Part shown: positions 51,701 through 61,175 of the stretch, piece after piece
How the letters are laid out: every line of letters begins with the position of its first letter
Numbering within the stretch: position 1 is the stretch's first letter
Origin: Setophaga petechia
Lineage: Eukaryota; Chordata; Aves; Passeriformes; Parulidae
DNA: 64,000 nt
Direction of reading: 5' to 3'
NCBI GenBank assembly: GCA_024362935.1
Contig: JANCRA010000122.1
Span: 705,501-769,500 of the forward strand
The notes under the pieces: model-generated
The model's input: the letters and a program-made list of their open reading frames with translations, nothing else
Told to the model about the DNA's origin: nothing
The model's database searches: none
Program-made: the position numbers and the translations under genes

Positions 51701-52679
51701 AGAGGCCCCAAACCCTCGGGGTCTGCCTGGCCAGGGCAGAGCCGTTCTAGGTAGACCTGGACCGGCCGTGACTCCGGGGACAAACAAAAGGGCCCGGCCA
51801 CAAAGGGCCCCGCCAGCTCCGGGCTGTTGTTTCCAACGGCTTCCACCACACGTGCAGCCAATTAGAAGTTAATTGACTTTACAGTTTGCTTAGAAACATT
51901 TAGAGTTCGCTCACTTCTTTTGGAAAGCCAGGAGCAGCCGGGGGTCCAGGATGTTCTCCTCGGGCTCCCAGCTGTTGTGCCTGCAACAGAGGACACGGAG
52001 CGGTGAGAGCAGGGGCCGGACCGGGGGCTTCCCCCGGGGCCACCCGGGCCTGGCACGGACCGGGGCATGCCGGTACCGGGGGCCGGCACAGCCGGGGGGC
52101 GGGCAGGGGAGAGGGGCCGGGGGAGGGAGATCGGGAAGGGGCGGCCACGCCGCCGCGGGGCGAGGCGAGCCCCGCGCATCCCGGGGGAGCTCCGGTTTCA
52201 GCAGAGCGGGCGCGGGGCCGCCACGGCCGGGGGGGTGCGGCGGCTCCGGGGGGGCTGCACCGGCCCGGGGAGGGGAGCGGAGCCCCACGCGGTGGCGGGG
52301 AGGGCCCGGCCGCGGCCGCGCTTATTTGTAAACAAAAGGAGCGGCACGACCCAAACAAAAGCGGCCGGGCGGGCGGAACCCGCGCCCCGCACCGCAGCCG
52401 CTCCGCACCGCATGGTCCCGCGATCCGCGCGGCCCCGCACCGCGCCCCGCACCGCGCCCCGCACCGCCCGCACCCCCCGCTCACTTGGAGGACCAGCCTC
52501 GCCACTTGACCAGGTACTCCAGCTTGCCCTGCGGAGAGAGACGGGAGAGGAGCGTTAGCGGCGGCGGGGGGTGCGGGGGGAGCGGGGTGCGGGGCGGCGG
52601 GTCCCACCTTGCGGAGCCGCTTGCTGAGGATGCACTCGGCGGCGAAGACCTGCTCTCCCACGCTGCTCAGCTCCTCCAT
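48721..52679 (-). CDS. CBX2: CBX2 (Polycomb chromobox 2), five coding exons
   Basis: On the minus strand the coding exons are 52679-52608, 52528-52485, 51980-51915, 50384-50315 and 50076-48721, giving 535 residues. CBX2 is the PRC1 subunit that compacts chromatin and, in mammals, is needed for male sex determination. The chromodomain spans about 10-63, with cage residues F12, W33 and W36. The AT-hook RPRGRPRK is at 75-82. A Ser tract (94-108) runs into an EEEDESD acidic patch, and a second hook-like KKRGRKP is at 150-156. [11 protein letters not shown] segment follows, and the C-box ([19 protein letters not shown]) ends in FFNLRQY. After the AT-hook the exon stops at KNV; the dozen or so extra residues I recall in mammals are absent. 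Intron 3 contains a CR1 in the opposite orientation. Confidence 0.97.
51160..51512 (+). mobile_element. CR1 LINE fragment in CBX2 intron 3
   Basis: About 350 bp match the CR1 3' end in order: CTGGACAAGGCTCTAGGGAG, CTGGAGAGGGACTTGGGACA, AGAAGAAATTCTTCCCTGTG, GGCTGCCC, AAGGCCAGGCTGGA, and a decayed ATTCTCTACGATTTTC end. It is inserted antisense to CBX2. Confidence 0.93.
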
Positions 52680-53200
52680 GGCCCCGGCCCCGCGCACGCC
52701 CCCGCGCACTCGCACACAAGGGGAGCCCCCGGGCGCGCCCCCGACGGCGGCCGCGCGCGCTGCGACCCCCCCAGATCCACGCGCGCCCCCCGGCACAATA
52801 CGGCGGAGGGGCGGGCGGGGGGTCCCCAAATTCCCCGCCGGCCAATGGGGAGCAGGGGGCGGGGCGATCCGGCGTGGGGGGGTGGGGGGAGGCATTGTCT
52901 GTGTGCGACCCCTCCTCTTCCTCCCGCGCGGGGGCGGCCGCTGCCCGGCCGGAGCGGGGACAATGGGGTGGCCCGGCCCGGGGCTTTGTTTGCCCGGGCG
53001 GCGCAGGGGCTTCCCCGGCCGGCCCCGCGGGGGGATCCCCCCGGCCCGAACCCGCCAGGGGCTCCTGCTCCGAGTCCCTCGCCCGGGGTCCCTCCTGGGG
53101 ACAAAGCGCCCCGGGGCTGGGACAGCCAGCGCCGGTCCCCGCCGGTCCCCGCCGGGCCGAGCAGGCGGCGGCAGCACCGGCACGTTTTAGTCCTAAAAGA
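52680..53200 (-). promoter_or_regulatory. CBX2: CBX2 promoter and 5' UTR (CpG island)
   Basis: The CpG-rich sequence 5' of the CBX2 start (minus strand) contains several GGGCGGGG / CCCCGCCC boxes and a CCAAT element (GGCCAATGGGG, about 52840-52850). The island continues on the other side through introns 1-2 to about 52000. No TATA box is seen. Confidence 0.6.
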
Positions 53201-55383
53201 GTTGATTATAATAGAATAAAAGCTTTCCCAGGGGGGCGGGCCGGTTGTGATGTGACCCTGGCGCGGTGCCGCTCGCAGCTCGGTACCGCCCGGCCCACGG
53301 TCCCTCCCGAGCCGCGCTACCGGCGGTGCGGCGGCCCCGAGCGCGCCGGCACCGCGCGCACCGAGGCGTGCGGGGCTGCGCGAGGAGCCGCTGCACGGCG
53401 GTTGTGCGCTGTGGGCGTGGAAGGATGAAATATGGTGCTTTACAGGCATGGAAGAAGATGAGTCAGCACCTCAGGGAGTTGTGCTCCGCGGGCCCGGAGC
53501 CTGCCGTTAACCGTGCGGGGATATGAATTGCCGTCGCCCCGGCGCCTGGGTGCCCGCGGCGCGCAGGGACTGAGCAGGAGCCGGACGGGCCATGGGGTGT
53601 CCTGCGTGGGGCCTCGCCCGCACCCCGGGCACTGCCGTCTCCGGTAAGCGATGCCGGGTCTAGCGGAGCCGGGTTTAGCGGAGCCGGGTTTAGCGGTGCC
53701 GGGTCATTTGGAGCAGCACTGGGTGCGTTGGGCTGTCCCCGCTGCGGGGGGATGTCATCACAGGGACCCTCTGTACGAGGCAGTGAGAGACGGGACCGAC
53801 TGGGGCACCGCGGGATGTGGACGTGCCTGGGGTGCCGGGTCGATGCCAGGGGGCTGTCCTGGCTCGGGCGCTGTCACCTTTCATTGTTTCCTTTGACAAT
53901 TACCGTGGCCGTTCGCTGATGGGAAGAGCTGTAGGAGCGTTTTTTTAGCCGAAGGTGACACGGAATTGTAACAGCGCCGCACTTTTTGTTCATTTACCTT
54001 GCGCCGGCTCGGCTCTTTGTGTGCGGCACCTCTGAGGTTTTAGAAGCTCCGTGTGACCTCCCCTCGCCGTGTGCTGAGCTGTGCCCATCCCGGCGGGGTG
54101 GGGCAGCCCGAGGGATGAGGATGAGGAGCCCTGGGGCTCTCCTGGCTGCGGGGATTCGGCTCTGAGAGACGGCCCCTGTTGGGAAGGAGCCCCGATTCGG
54201 GCGATGCTGGGTGAGCTCCTCTCGCAGCCGCCCCTCGGTGCTGCTGTTGCTGTGCTCCCCAGGAGGATGCAGGGCTTGAGGGTCGCTGTTCTCTGCCTTC
54301 CCGGGCCAGGAAGGGGAGGCCGTGGGAGCGGAGAGGCTCCATCCGCTGCCTGATGGGCTGGGCTGGGGCTCAGAGTGGGAGCAGCCCTTGACATTTGTGT
54401 CTCCTTAGCGGCCACAGGGTTTGTGGGGCTGTGCCATCAGCATTGTCCCTGCTCCCTCGTGGGGACTCTGAGTGATCCCTGATGCTGCTCAGCCCCCATG
54501 CCACACTGCTGAGGGTGGAAAGGACCGTGCTGCTCCCTGGGCTGGGGATCTCCTTTCTCCTCCCAGGGCTTTATTAAAAACTGTTCTGGGCAGTCCCTGG
54601 GCAGTCGATGGGCTCTGTGCCTCTTACCCCTGGCAGAGTGGGGTACCCCAGGGCTCCTGGGATGTCCTGTTCCCTCTTGCTCAGCCTGAGGAGACCATCC
54701 CAGCCCTGGAGCTTCCCTGGGCACTGCTGGTCTGAGCTGCTGCTGGGGGCTGCCCCCGCTGGGGCTCCTGACTGGGGTGGGATGAGATTCCCCCCTGCTG
54801 CTGCCAGAGCTGTGGCTCCACCTGTGAGTGCCTTTTCCATGAATTCAGTGTTTCCCGTCCCCAACAGGGACTTCACCTTCCTGGGGAAACTCGGGAACAC
54901 ACACTGAGTGAATAACTTGGCCCCACACTCCCACCAGGCAAAGTGACATGGGGCCAGTAAATTCACCAATCACCGGGAAAACCGTCATCATCTTAAAATG
55001 AGAGTCAGACCCCCGAACTAATCGGATGGACCCTGACTTTGTGGCTTTTCCCAAGTAGGCCAGGCATCCCAGGAATGCCGTGGGTCCTGTGTTGTGTCTG
55101 AAGCAGGGGCTGTCAGTGGGGGTTTGGTGTTGAAGGAAGGGATGGGGATGAAGGGAAAAGGGCTGTGCTGCTCCTGGACTGGAAATCTGTTTAAACTGGA
55201 TTTTACTGGGAGTTACTAGTTCAGGTCACCCTGAGCTGCTGTGGGCTCTGTGCTCTGCCCATCCTGCCAGGCTGAGTGAGGAGCAGGGCAGGGACCCCTG
55301 GCCAGGTGGGTGCAGGGTGGGGGTCAAGGTGCGGGGGGCTCCCAAGGGCCCCTGGCCTCTGTGTTGGTGCTGGACCCCCCAAG
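53201..55383. other. CBX2-ENPP7 intergenic sequence, no gene seen
   Basis: CpG-rich until about 53600, then ordinary single-copy sequence. Three short GCCGGGTYTAGCGG copies lie at 53654-53702. No exon or transposon is recognised. Confidence 0.55.
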
Positions 55384-55880
55384 CAGGTGCATTGCAGGGG
55401 TGCCCCGTTCCTCCAGCCCTGGGACCCCCGTGGCAGCGGTTTTGGGGTGCCTGAGGTGCATTGCAGGGGTGCCCCATTCCTCCAGCCCTGGGACCCCCGT
55501 GGCAGCGGTTTTGGGGTGCCTGAGGTGCATTGCAGAGGTGCCCCATTCCTCCAGCCCTGGGACCCCCGTGGCAGTGGTTTTGGGGTGCCTGAGGTGCATT
55601 GCAGGGGTGCCCCATTCCTCCAGCCCTGGGACCCCCGTGGCAGTGGTTTTGGGGTGCCTGAGGTGCATTGCAGGGGTGCCCCATTCCTCCAGCCCTGGGA
55701 CCCCCGTGGCAGTGGTTTTGGGGTGCCTGAGGTGCATTGCAGAGGTGCCCCATTCCTCCAGCCCTGGGACCCCCGTGGCAGCGGTTTTGGGGTGCCTGAG
55801 GTGCATTGCAGAGGTGCCCCATTCCTCCAGCCCTGGGACCCCCGTGGCAGTGGTTTTGGGGTGCCTGAGGGGGTGCGGGA
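55384..55880. repeat. Minisatellite, 69-bp unit, about seven copies
   Basis: Copies begin with AGGTGCATTGCAG (e.g. 55454, 55523, 55592) and contain CCTCCAGCCCTGGGACCCCC and GTTTTGGGGTGCCTG. They are at least 95% alike by eye; variants are GGGG/GAGG in the 5' part and GCAGCGG/GCAGTGG. The homogeneity suggests recent expansion. Confidence 0.97.
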
Positions 55881-57109
55881 TGTCCCTGAGCCCAGAGGGT
55901 GAGGCCGGGGCCAGCCCAGGGAGCAGCCGGGCCATGGTGGCCATGTTTGCTGTGGGCAAATGGTGGCTGTTTTCCCCAAGGCCTCAGCCAATCAAAGCAC
56001 AGAGATCTGCATCTCATTTGGGTACTGCGGCCGGGTATGGAGCTGTGCAGCTGCCAGGATGGGGTGGCCGGGCACCGCGTGGTGCCCCGGTCCTGTGGCC
56101 CTGTGCGGGATTCAGAGAGGCCGGTGCCACCCCCAGAGCGGGCATTTCGGGAGGAGCAGCGTCCCCACACACCGTGTGCCATAAATAAATACGTGTCCTT
56201 GGATGTTTGTTGTTATGTTCCCATCCCGGAGTGGCTGGGACCCCTGGGCAGCGAGCAGCTTCCCAGTGCAGGAAAAAGAAAAGGAAGCAAATGGTGTGGA
56301 AATGCATGGCAAATTGGGATGCAATACACAGCGGGGCTCTCCCTGCTGCGTGACCCCCAGCCCGGGCAGGGGGGCGGTGGGGAATGAATTACTGGGGATG
56401 GCAGGGCGGGAGGAGACGCGGGGATCCGGCAGCGGCCGTGTCCGGGCATGGCCGGGCGGGGCTTTGGCCTTTGTCACCGCGAAACGTTTGCTGGAAATGT
56501 CCCGCACTGCCCATGCACGAGGTGTGAGGAGCAGCGGGAAGGGCTGGGAGAGGCTCCAAGGAGATGCAAAATGCGACAGTTTGGGGTTTCCTTGGAAGAG
56601 ACTGAGCTGGAGGTGGCTCCCGGGCTGGGCAGCAGGGGCTGGTTTGGGTTCCGTGTGTCTGTGGGGTTAAAACTCGCACCCAGAGCGGGGAGGATCCCTC
56701 TCACCTGTCTGGCCTGGGACGTGCAAGCGTCCCTCAGCCCGGGGCGCGTAGTCAGGGCCGGGAGGGGATGGCGAGGTGCCGGTGTGTGCCGCGGATCTCC
56801 GGGGCATCCCTCGGAGCATCCCTCGGAGCCTCCCTGTGCCGGGTGGGGCAGCCGGAGCTGCGGCGGTGCTGGGAGCGCCCCGGGTGTTCCCGGGCTTTGT
56901 CCCTCGGGCCGAGGAGCGGATCCCGCTCCGGGGGAGCCACCGGGGCTCTGGGTGGCCCCGCGGCAGCGGCCGGGGGCTGCGGGCACCGCGGGTTCGGGGA
57001 GATGCTCCGGGCCGGGCTTTTACCGTGAGCCGCTTCCCCCGCCCGTGCCGGGAGCCCGGGGGCCTGAGCGCGGCTCGGGAGCCCTCGGCCGCCGGCTGCC
57101 GGTACTGCA
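55881..57109. other. Intergenic sequence, no gene seen
   Basis: Single-copy sequence, CpG-rich from about 56750. An isolated ATAAATAAATA word near 56181 is not tied to any exon I can see. Confidence 0.5.
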
Positions 57110-57560
57110 CCGGGACACCGGGACATTGGGACACCGGGACATTGGGACACCGGGACATCGGGACATCGGGACATTGGGACATCGGGACATCGGGACATTG
57201 GGACACTGCCATACCGGCACACCGGCACATTGGGACACCGGGACACCAGGACATTGGGACACCGCCATACCGGCACATCGGGACTTTAGGACATCGGGAC
57301 ACCGGGACACTGGGACACTGCCATACTGGCACACCGGGACACTGGGACATTGGGACACCGGGGCATTGGGACATCGGGACACCAGGACATTGGGACACTG
57401 CCATACTGGCACACTGGGACATTGGGACACCGGGACACCAGGACACCGGGACACCAGGACATTGGGACACTGCCATACTGGCACACCGGAACATTGGGAC
57501 ACCGGGACTTTGGGACACCGGGACACTGCCATACCGGCACACCGGCACACTGGCAGGGCA
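57110..57560 (+). repeat. 8-bp GGGACAYY array (G-quadruplex-prone)
   Basis: Tandem GGGACACC, GGGACATT, GGGACATC and GGGACACT octamers run for ~450 bp, interrupted six times by a related TGCCATACYGGCACAC segment that gives a longer-range periodicity of roughly 60-85 bp. G-triplets recur every 8 nt with 5-nt loops. Confidence 0.96.
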
Positions 57561-58019
57561 GGAGGCAGCGGGAGATGGGTACGGGGATGGGATGGAGGAA
57601 CAGGACCAGCTCTTGGGCCAGGGAGGATTGATCGATCCCCCGGCGTGCTCAGAATCCCAGGGCTCGGGGGACGGTCCGTGCTGGGAATGCGGCTGCAGCA
57701 GGAGCTGTGAGCAGCGTGCTGCACCCGGCCCCGCCGAGGGCTGTCCCGGGGCAATCCCTGTGACTGAGGGTGCTGGAACCCCCTGCAGGGATGTGTCGGG
57801 CTCAGCCTTCCTCCAGGATGGTCCCTTCCTCACCGTGGGTTTTGCTGGCAGGGCTCTGTCTCACCCAAATGCTGCAGGTTGAGTCAGGAGCTCTGCTGCC
57901 AGCTGAGGGAAGATCAGCTCTCAGATGGGGATTTGTGGCAGGGGTTGGTCACCACAAACTCCACGTTCCCTGTGTGGGTCTGGGGAGCAGACTGGGACCA
58001 GCCCTGTGAGCACTGCGGC
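57561..58019. other. Intergenic sequence, no gene seen
   Basis: Single-copy sequence without recognisable features. Confidence 0.5.
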
Positions 58020-58345
58020 TTCTCAGTACTTAAAGGTTTATAAAAACCAGGGAGAGTGGCATTTTAAATGGGCAGAGAGTGATAGGACAGGGAAGTGGTT
58101 TTAAACTTCAGAGAGGAGAGATTTAGGTTAAATGTTAGGAGGAAATTCTTCCCTGTGAGGGTGGGCAGGCCCTGGCACAGGTGCCCAGAGGAGCTGTGGC
58201 TGCCCCTGGATCCCTGGCAGTGCCCAAGGGCACACTGGGCAGGTCTTGGAGTGCCCTGGGACAGTGGAAGGTGTCCCTGCCATGGCAGGGGTGACACTGG
58301 AGGGGCTTTAAGGTCCCTTCCAACCATTCCATGGGTTTGTGATCC
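58020..58345 (+). mobile_element. CR1 LINE fragment (3' end)
   Basis: Ordered CR1 words: GTGATAGGACAGGGAAGTGG, GGAGGAAATTCTTCCCTGTG, AGGCCCTGGCACAGGTGCCC, GGAAGGTGTCCCTGCCATGG, TTTAAGGTCCCTTCCAACC and a terminal CATGGGTTTGTGATCC. It is 5'-truncated and non-coding. Confidence 0.93.
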
Positions 58346-60639
58346 TGCTCTGTACCTGCTGGGCATGAGGACGGTCAGAGCCTGGTGCCAGTGGGTTCTG
58401 CAGGCCCTGCCAGGACCTCCAGGGTACCAGCAGAGTGGCTGCCCTGCCCTGGCTGTGCTGAGCTGCAGAGGAAGCCCAAGGTCACCAGCAGCAGAACGGG
58501 GAAGGTTTCTGTGCACTCCCTTATCATTAATCCCATTCTCAACGGCGTGCACAGCGCCGGCCACGCTCCCCTTTCAGAGCCTCCCTGCTGCTGCTGCTGC
58601 CTCTGCCCTGACCCCCACCCCAGCAGCGTTTCAAGCCAAACATTTTCTTCCTGTTTTTCTGAGGGTGCGGCTCTTGTTTCATCTCGTTGGGTGAAGCCGA
58701 TGCAGTGAGCGAGTCTCTATGGCAACAGATGTTTATCGAGCCCCTGAGATGAGGCACAGGGCTGGGGAAAGGCACCACAGCATCTGGGAGGGGTCTGGGG
58801 GTGCGGGAACGCCGCGCTGGCAGGGCTGCAGTGGGGGCTGCTGGACACGGGGGTCTTGCTCCCTGTCCCCAAAACCCCAGCCTGGCTGAAGGGCCTGGGC
58901 TGCTTCCTGCCCAGGAGGGTTTGGGTTTGCACAGGGGCTCTTGCCTCAGCCCTGCTGGGAGAGCTCCTGGAGCCTGGCACAACCAGCCCAGGCTCTGCCA
59001 GCCCCTGGCTCAGGAGTCACAGGGCTGTGGGCTGGGGTGTCCTGGCCCTGGCACTGCCACGTTCCCCGTCTCCAAAATGCATCAGTGCCCTCCCAGAGCT
59101 CCCAGCAGCTGCACTCAGGGCCGGTCTCAGCAGTTCTGGATGCAGCAGTGAGCCAGGCCCATCCTGCCTGCATTGCTGCTCAGGGGTGCACAGGGGGCAT
59201 TTCCCAGTTTTGGCCGCAGCCACAGAGCACAGAAGGACAAACAGGGCCGTGCTGAGCACACCCAGGGCTCTTGGGGCAGGAGCTGGAAGTGCTGAGTGAC
59301 TTTGGGACCCTTCCGAGGCTTTGGGTGCCACGGCCAGCCCTGCATGTGGCCAGCAGGGACAAACGGGACCGCTCCGTGTCCTGGGCAGGTCCGGGCTCGG
59401 CGGCTCCACCCTGGGTGGGGCCTGGCGCCTTTCAGGGGAGGCTCCCGGCTCGCTCGGAACAGATTTAATTAGCATGGACACTCAATATGTATCAGCTCTC
59501 CCTGCTCCAGACCCACCCTGGAGCTGTGGTGGCTCCCGCATTTGGAGGATGCAAACACGGCCTGACCGTGCCAGGCAGGATCAGTGCCACCTCCCCAGCA
59601 CAGCATCCCAGTGTCCCCCAAAGCCCGGGGGGCTTTGCTCCGGGGGCTCAGGCATGCTGGAGGAGCGTGGGTCAGGAATTTGGAAAAGTTTTGGGGGTCG
59701 TGTCCCGTTCCCGAGCCTGGGACTGGTTGTCTTTGTGCGGTCCTTCCCCTCTTGCCGTGTGTGCTGGCAGAGTTGCCTGGAGCTTGGGCGCTGCTGGTGC
59801 TTGCTCCAGGTCTCTGCAGCCTGCAGGTGTCGGCGGGAGCCGCCTCGTGCCAGGGAATTGATCAGGAGTTCCTCGTTCTGGTGGTTCCCTGGGCGAATTT
59901 GCACTGTGAGGGAAAAGGACAAACTGTGGTCTGGCAGCCACACACAGCCACGAGCAGAGCCACGGACAGCGGAGGAGGATTCACCCTCCGTGCTTGCTCA
60001 TGGTCCACACCTGGCTGCACGCAGAGGACAGAGGGACAGGGGGCAGTGGCAGGGTCCAGGAGGGTGCCCACCCTTCTCCTCAGCCCAGCCCATGCCCTGG
60101 GTGGTGCCAATGCTGACCCGGGGCAGGAGAACTGAGAGTCCTGTGTGAGGTGTGAAGCCCCTGCTGTGTCCTACAGGGAGCGGCTTCGGGGGGCTCCACA
60201 GACCGGGGAAACCCAGGGGTTCCACGCCCAACCAGGGCACGGTTTGCCGGGGTGTTTGCCCCCATCCTGGGGGTCCTTGGGTCGGTTACCTGGTGGCGGT
60301 CAGAAAACTCCTCCCCAGCATCCCAGAACCGCAGCGAGTCCCAGCAGCAGCGGCAGCTTCTCGGCGGGGTGGAGAGAACCCGAACCTGCCGTGCGGAGAG
60401 GGCGGTGAGTGCCAGCCCTGCCCCGGGGCCGGTGCCCACCGGTGTCGGGTGACTGTCACCTCCTGCCGCCCCTTCTGCTCCTCCCTCCGCCCGACGGGAG
60501 CAGCTCCGCCCCGGTGCCACGGTGACCCCTGCCCGGTTACCGAGCGGCGGGGATGGGGGGGCACGGCCCGGTGCCCCGGAGCTGCCGGGGGTGGCGGCGG
60601 CCGCCAGGTGTCGCTGTTCCCGCGGGAATCCCGGCGGAG
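58346..60639. other. Sequence 3' of ENPP7, possible terminal ENPP7 exon inside
   Basis: No independent gene is recognised. On the minus strand, a Leu/Val/Ala-rich segment (59268-59212, ALGVLSTALFVLLCSVAAA) follows an acceptor-like CACTTCCAG ending at 59283 and is in phase with the last clear ENPP7 exon, so it may encode a C-terminal membrane tail. This is speculative. Confidence 0.3.
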
Positions 60640-60850
60640 CGGAGCGCGCCCGGTGCCGCTCCCGGTGCCGCTCCCGGTGCCCTCTCGGTGCCTATTGCCT
60701 CTCCTGGTGTGCTCCCGGTGCCCACTGCCACCCCCACTGCCACCCCCAGTGCCGCTCCCGGTGCCGTTCCCGGTGCCTATTGCCTCTCCTGGTGTGCTCC
60801 CGGTGCCCATTGCCACCCCCAGTGCCGCTCCCGGGGCCCGGTGCTGCCCC
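60640..60850. repeat. Degenerate CCGGTGCC-rich repeat
   Basis: Loose repetition of GTGCCGCTCCCGGTGCC and TGCCACCCCCAGTGCC words. TGCCTATTGCCTCTCCTGGT occurs twice, 87 bp apart. Confidence 0.75.
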
Positions 60851-60952
60851 CCGTGCCCATTGCCACTTCTGGTGCCTGTTGCTGTTCCCACTGTCACTGC
60901 CGGTGCCTGCTGCCCTCCCCCTGCCCCCCATGACTCCCGCTGCTCACCATTG

Positions 60953-61172
60953 CTGCCATTGTCATTGCCATCGCCGTTCCCATCACCGTTCCCATTGCCG
61001 TTCCCATCGCCGTTCCCATCGCCGTTCCCATTGCCGTTCCCATCGCCGTTCCCATCGCCGTTCCCATTGCCGTTCCCATCGCCGTTCCCATTGCCGTTCC
61101 CATCACCGTTCCCATTGCCGTTCCCATTGCCGTTCCCATTGCCGTTCCCATTGCCGTTCCCATTGCCGTTGT
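60953..61172. repeat. 6/12-bp array (TTCCCATTGCCG) abutting ENPP7 exon
   Basis: About eighteen copies of TTCCCATYGCCG or its ATCACCG variant. On the minus strand it is in frame with ENPP7 and would read as an Asn-Gly/Asp-Gly repeat. A candidate splice donor lies exactly at its edge (61175-61174). Confidence 0.95.
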
Positions 61173-61175
61173 CAC

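Noticed and set aside
57110..57560. Interstitial telomere-like repeat
   Set aside because: Units are GGGACAYY octamers, not TTAGGG; no TTAGGG runs occur here.
56448..57882. 368- to 420-codon frames with GHRDTGTL-type repeats
   Set aside because: Octamer array read in rotating frames; no conserved flanking domain or splice context.
60286..60952. Continuation of the ENPP7 frame beyond the Asn-Gly repeat as genuine protein
   Set aside because: The rest reads as low-complexity Gly/Thr/Arg sequence with no family resemblance; splicing at 61176 is at least as likely, so it is left out of the CDS.
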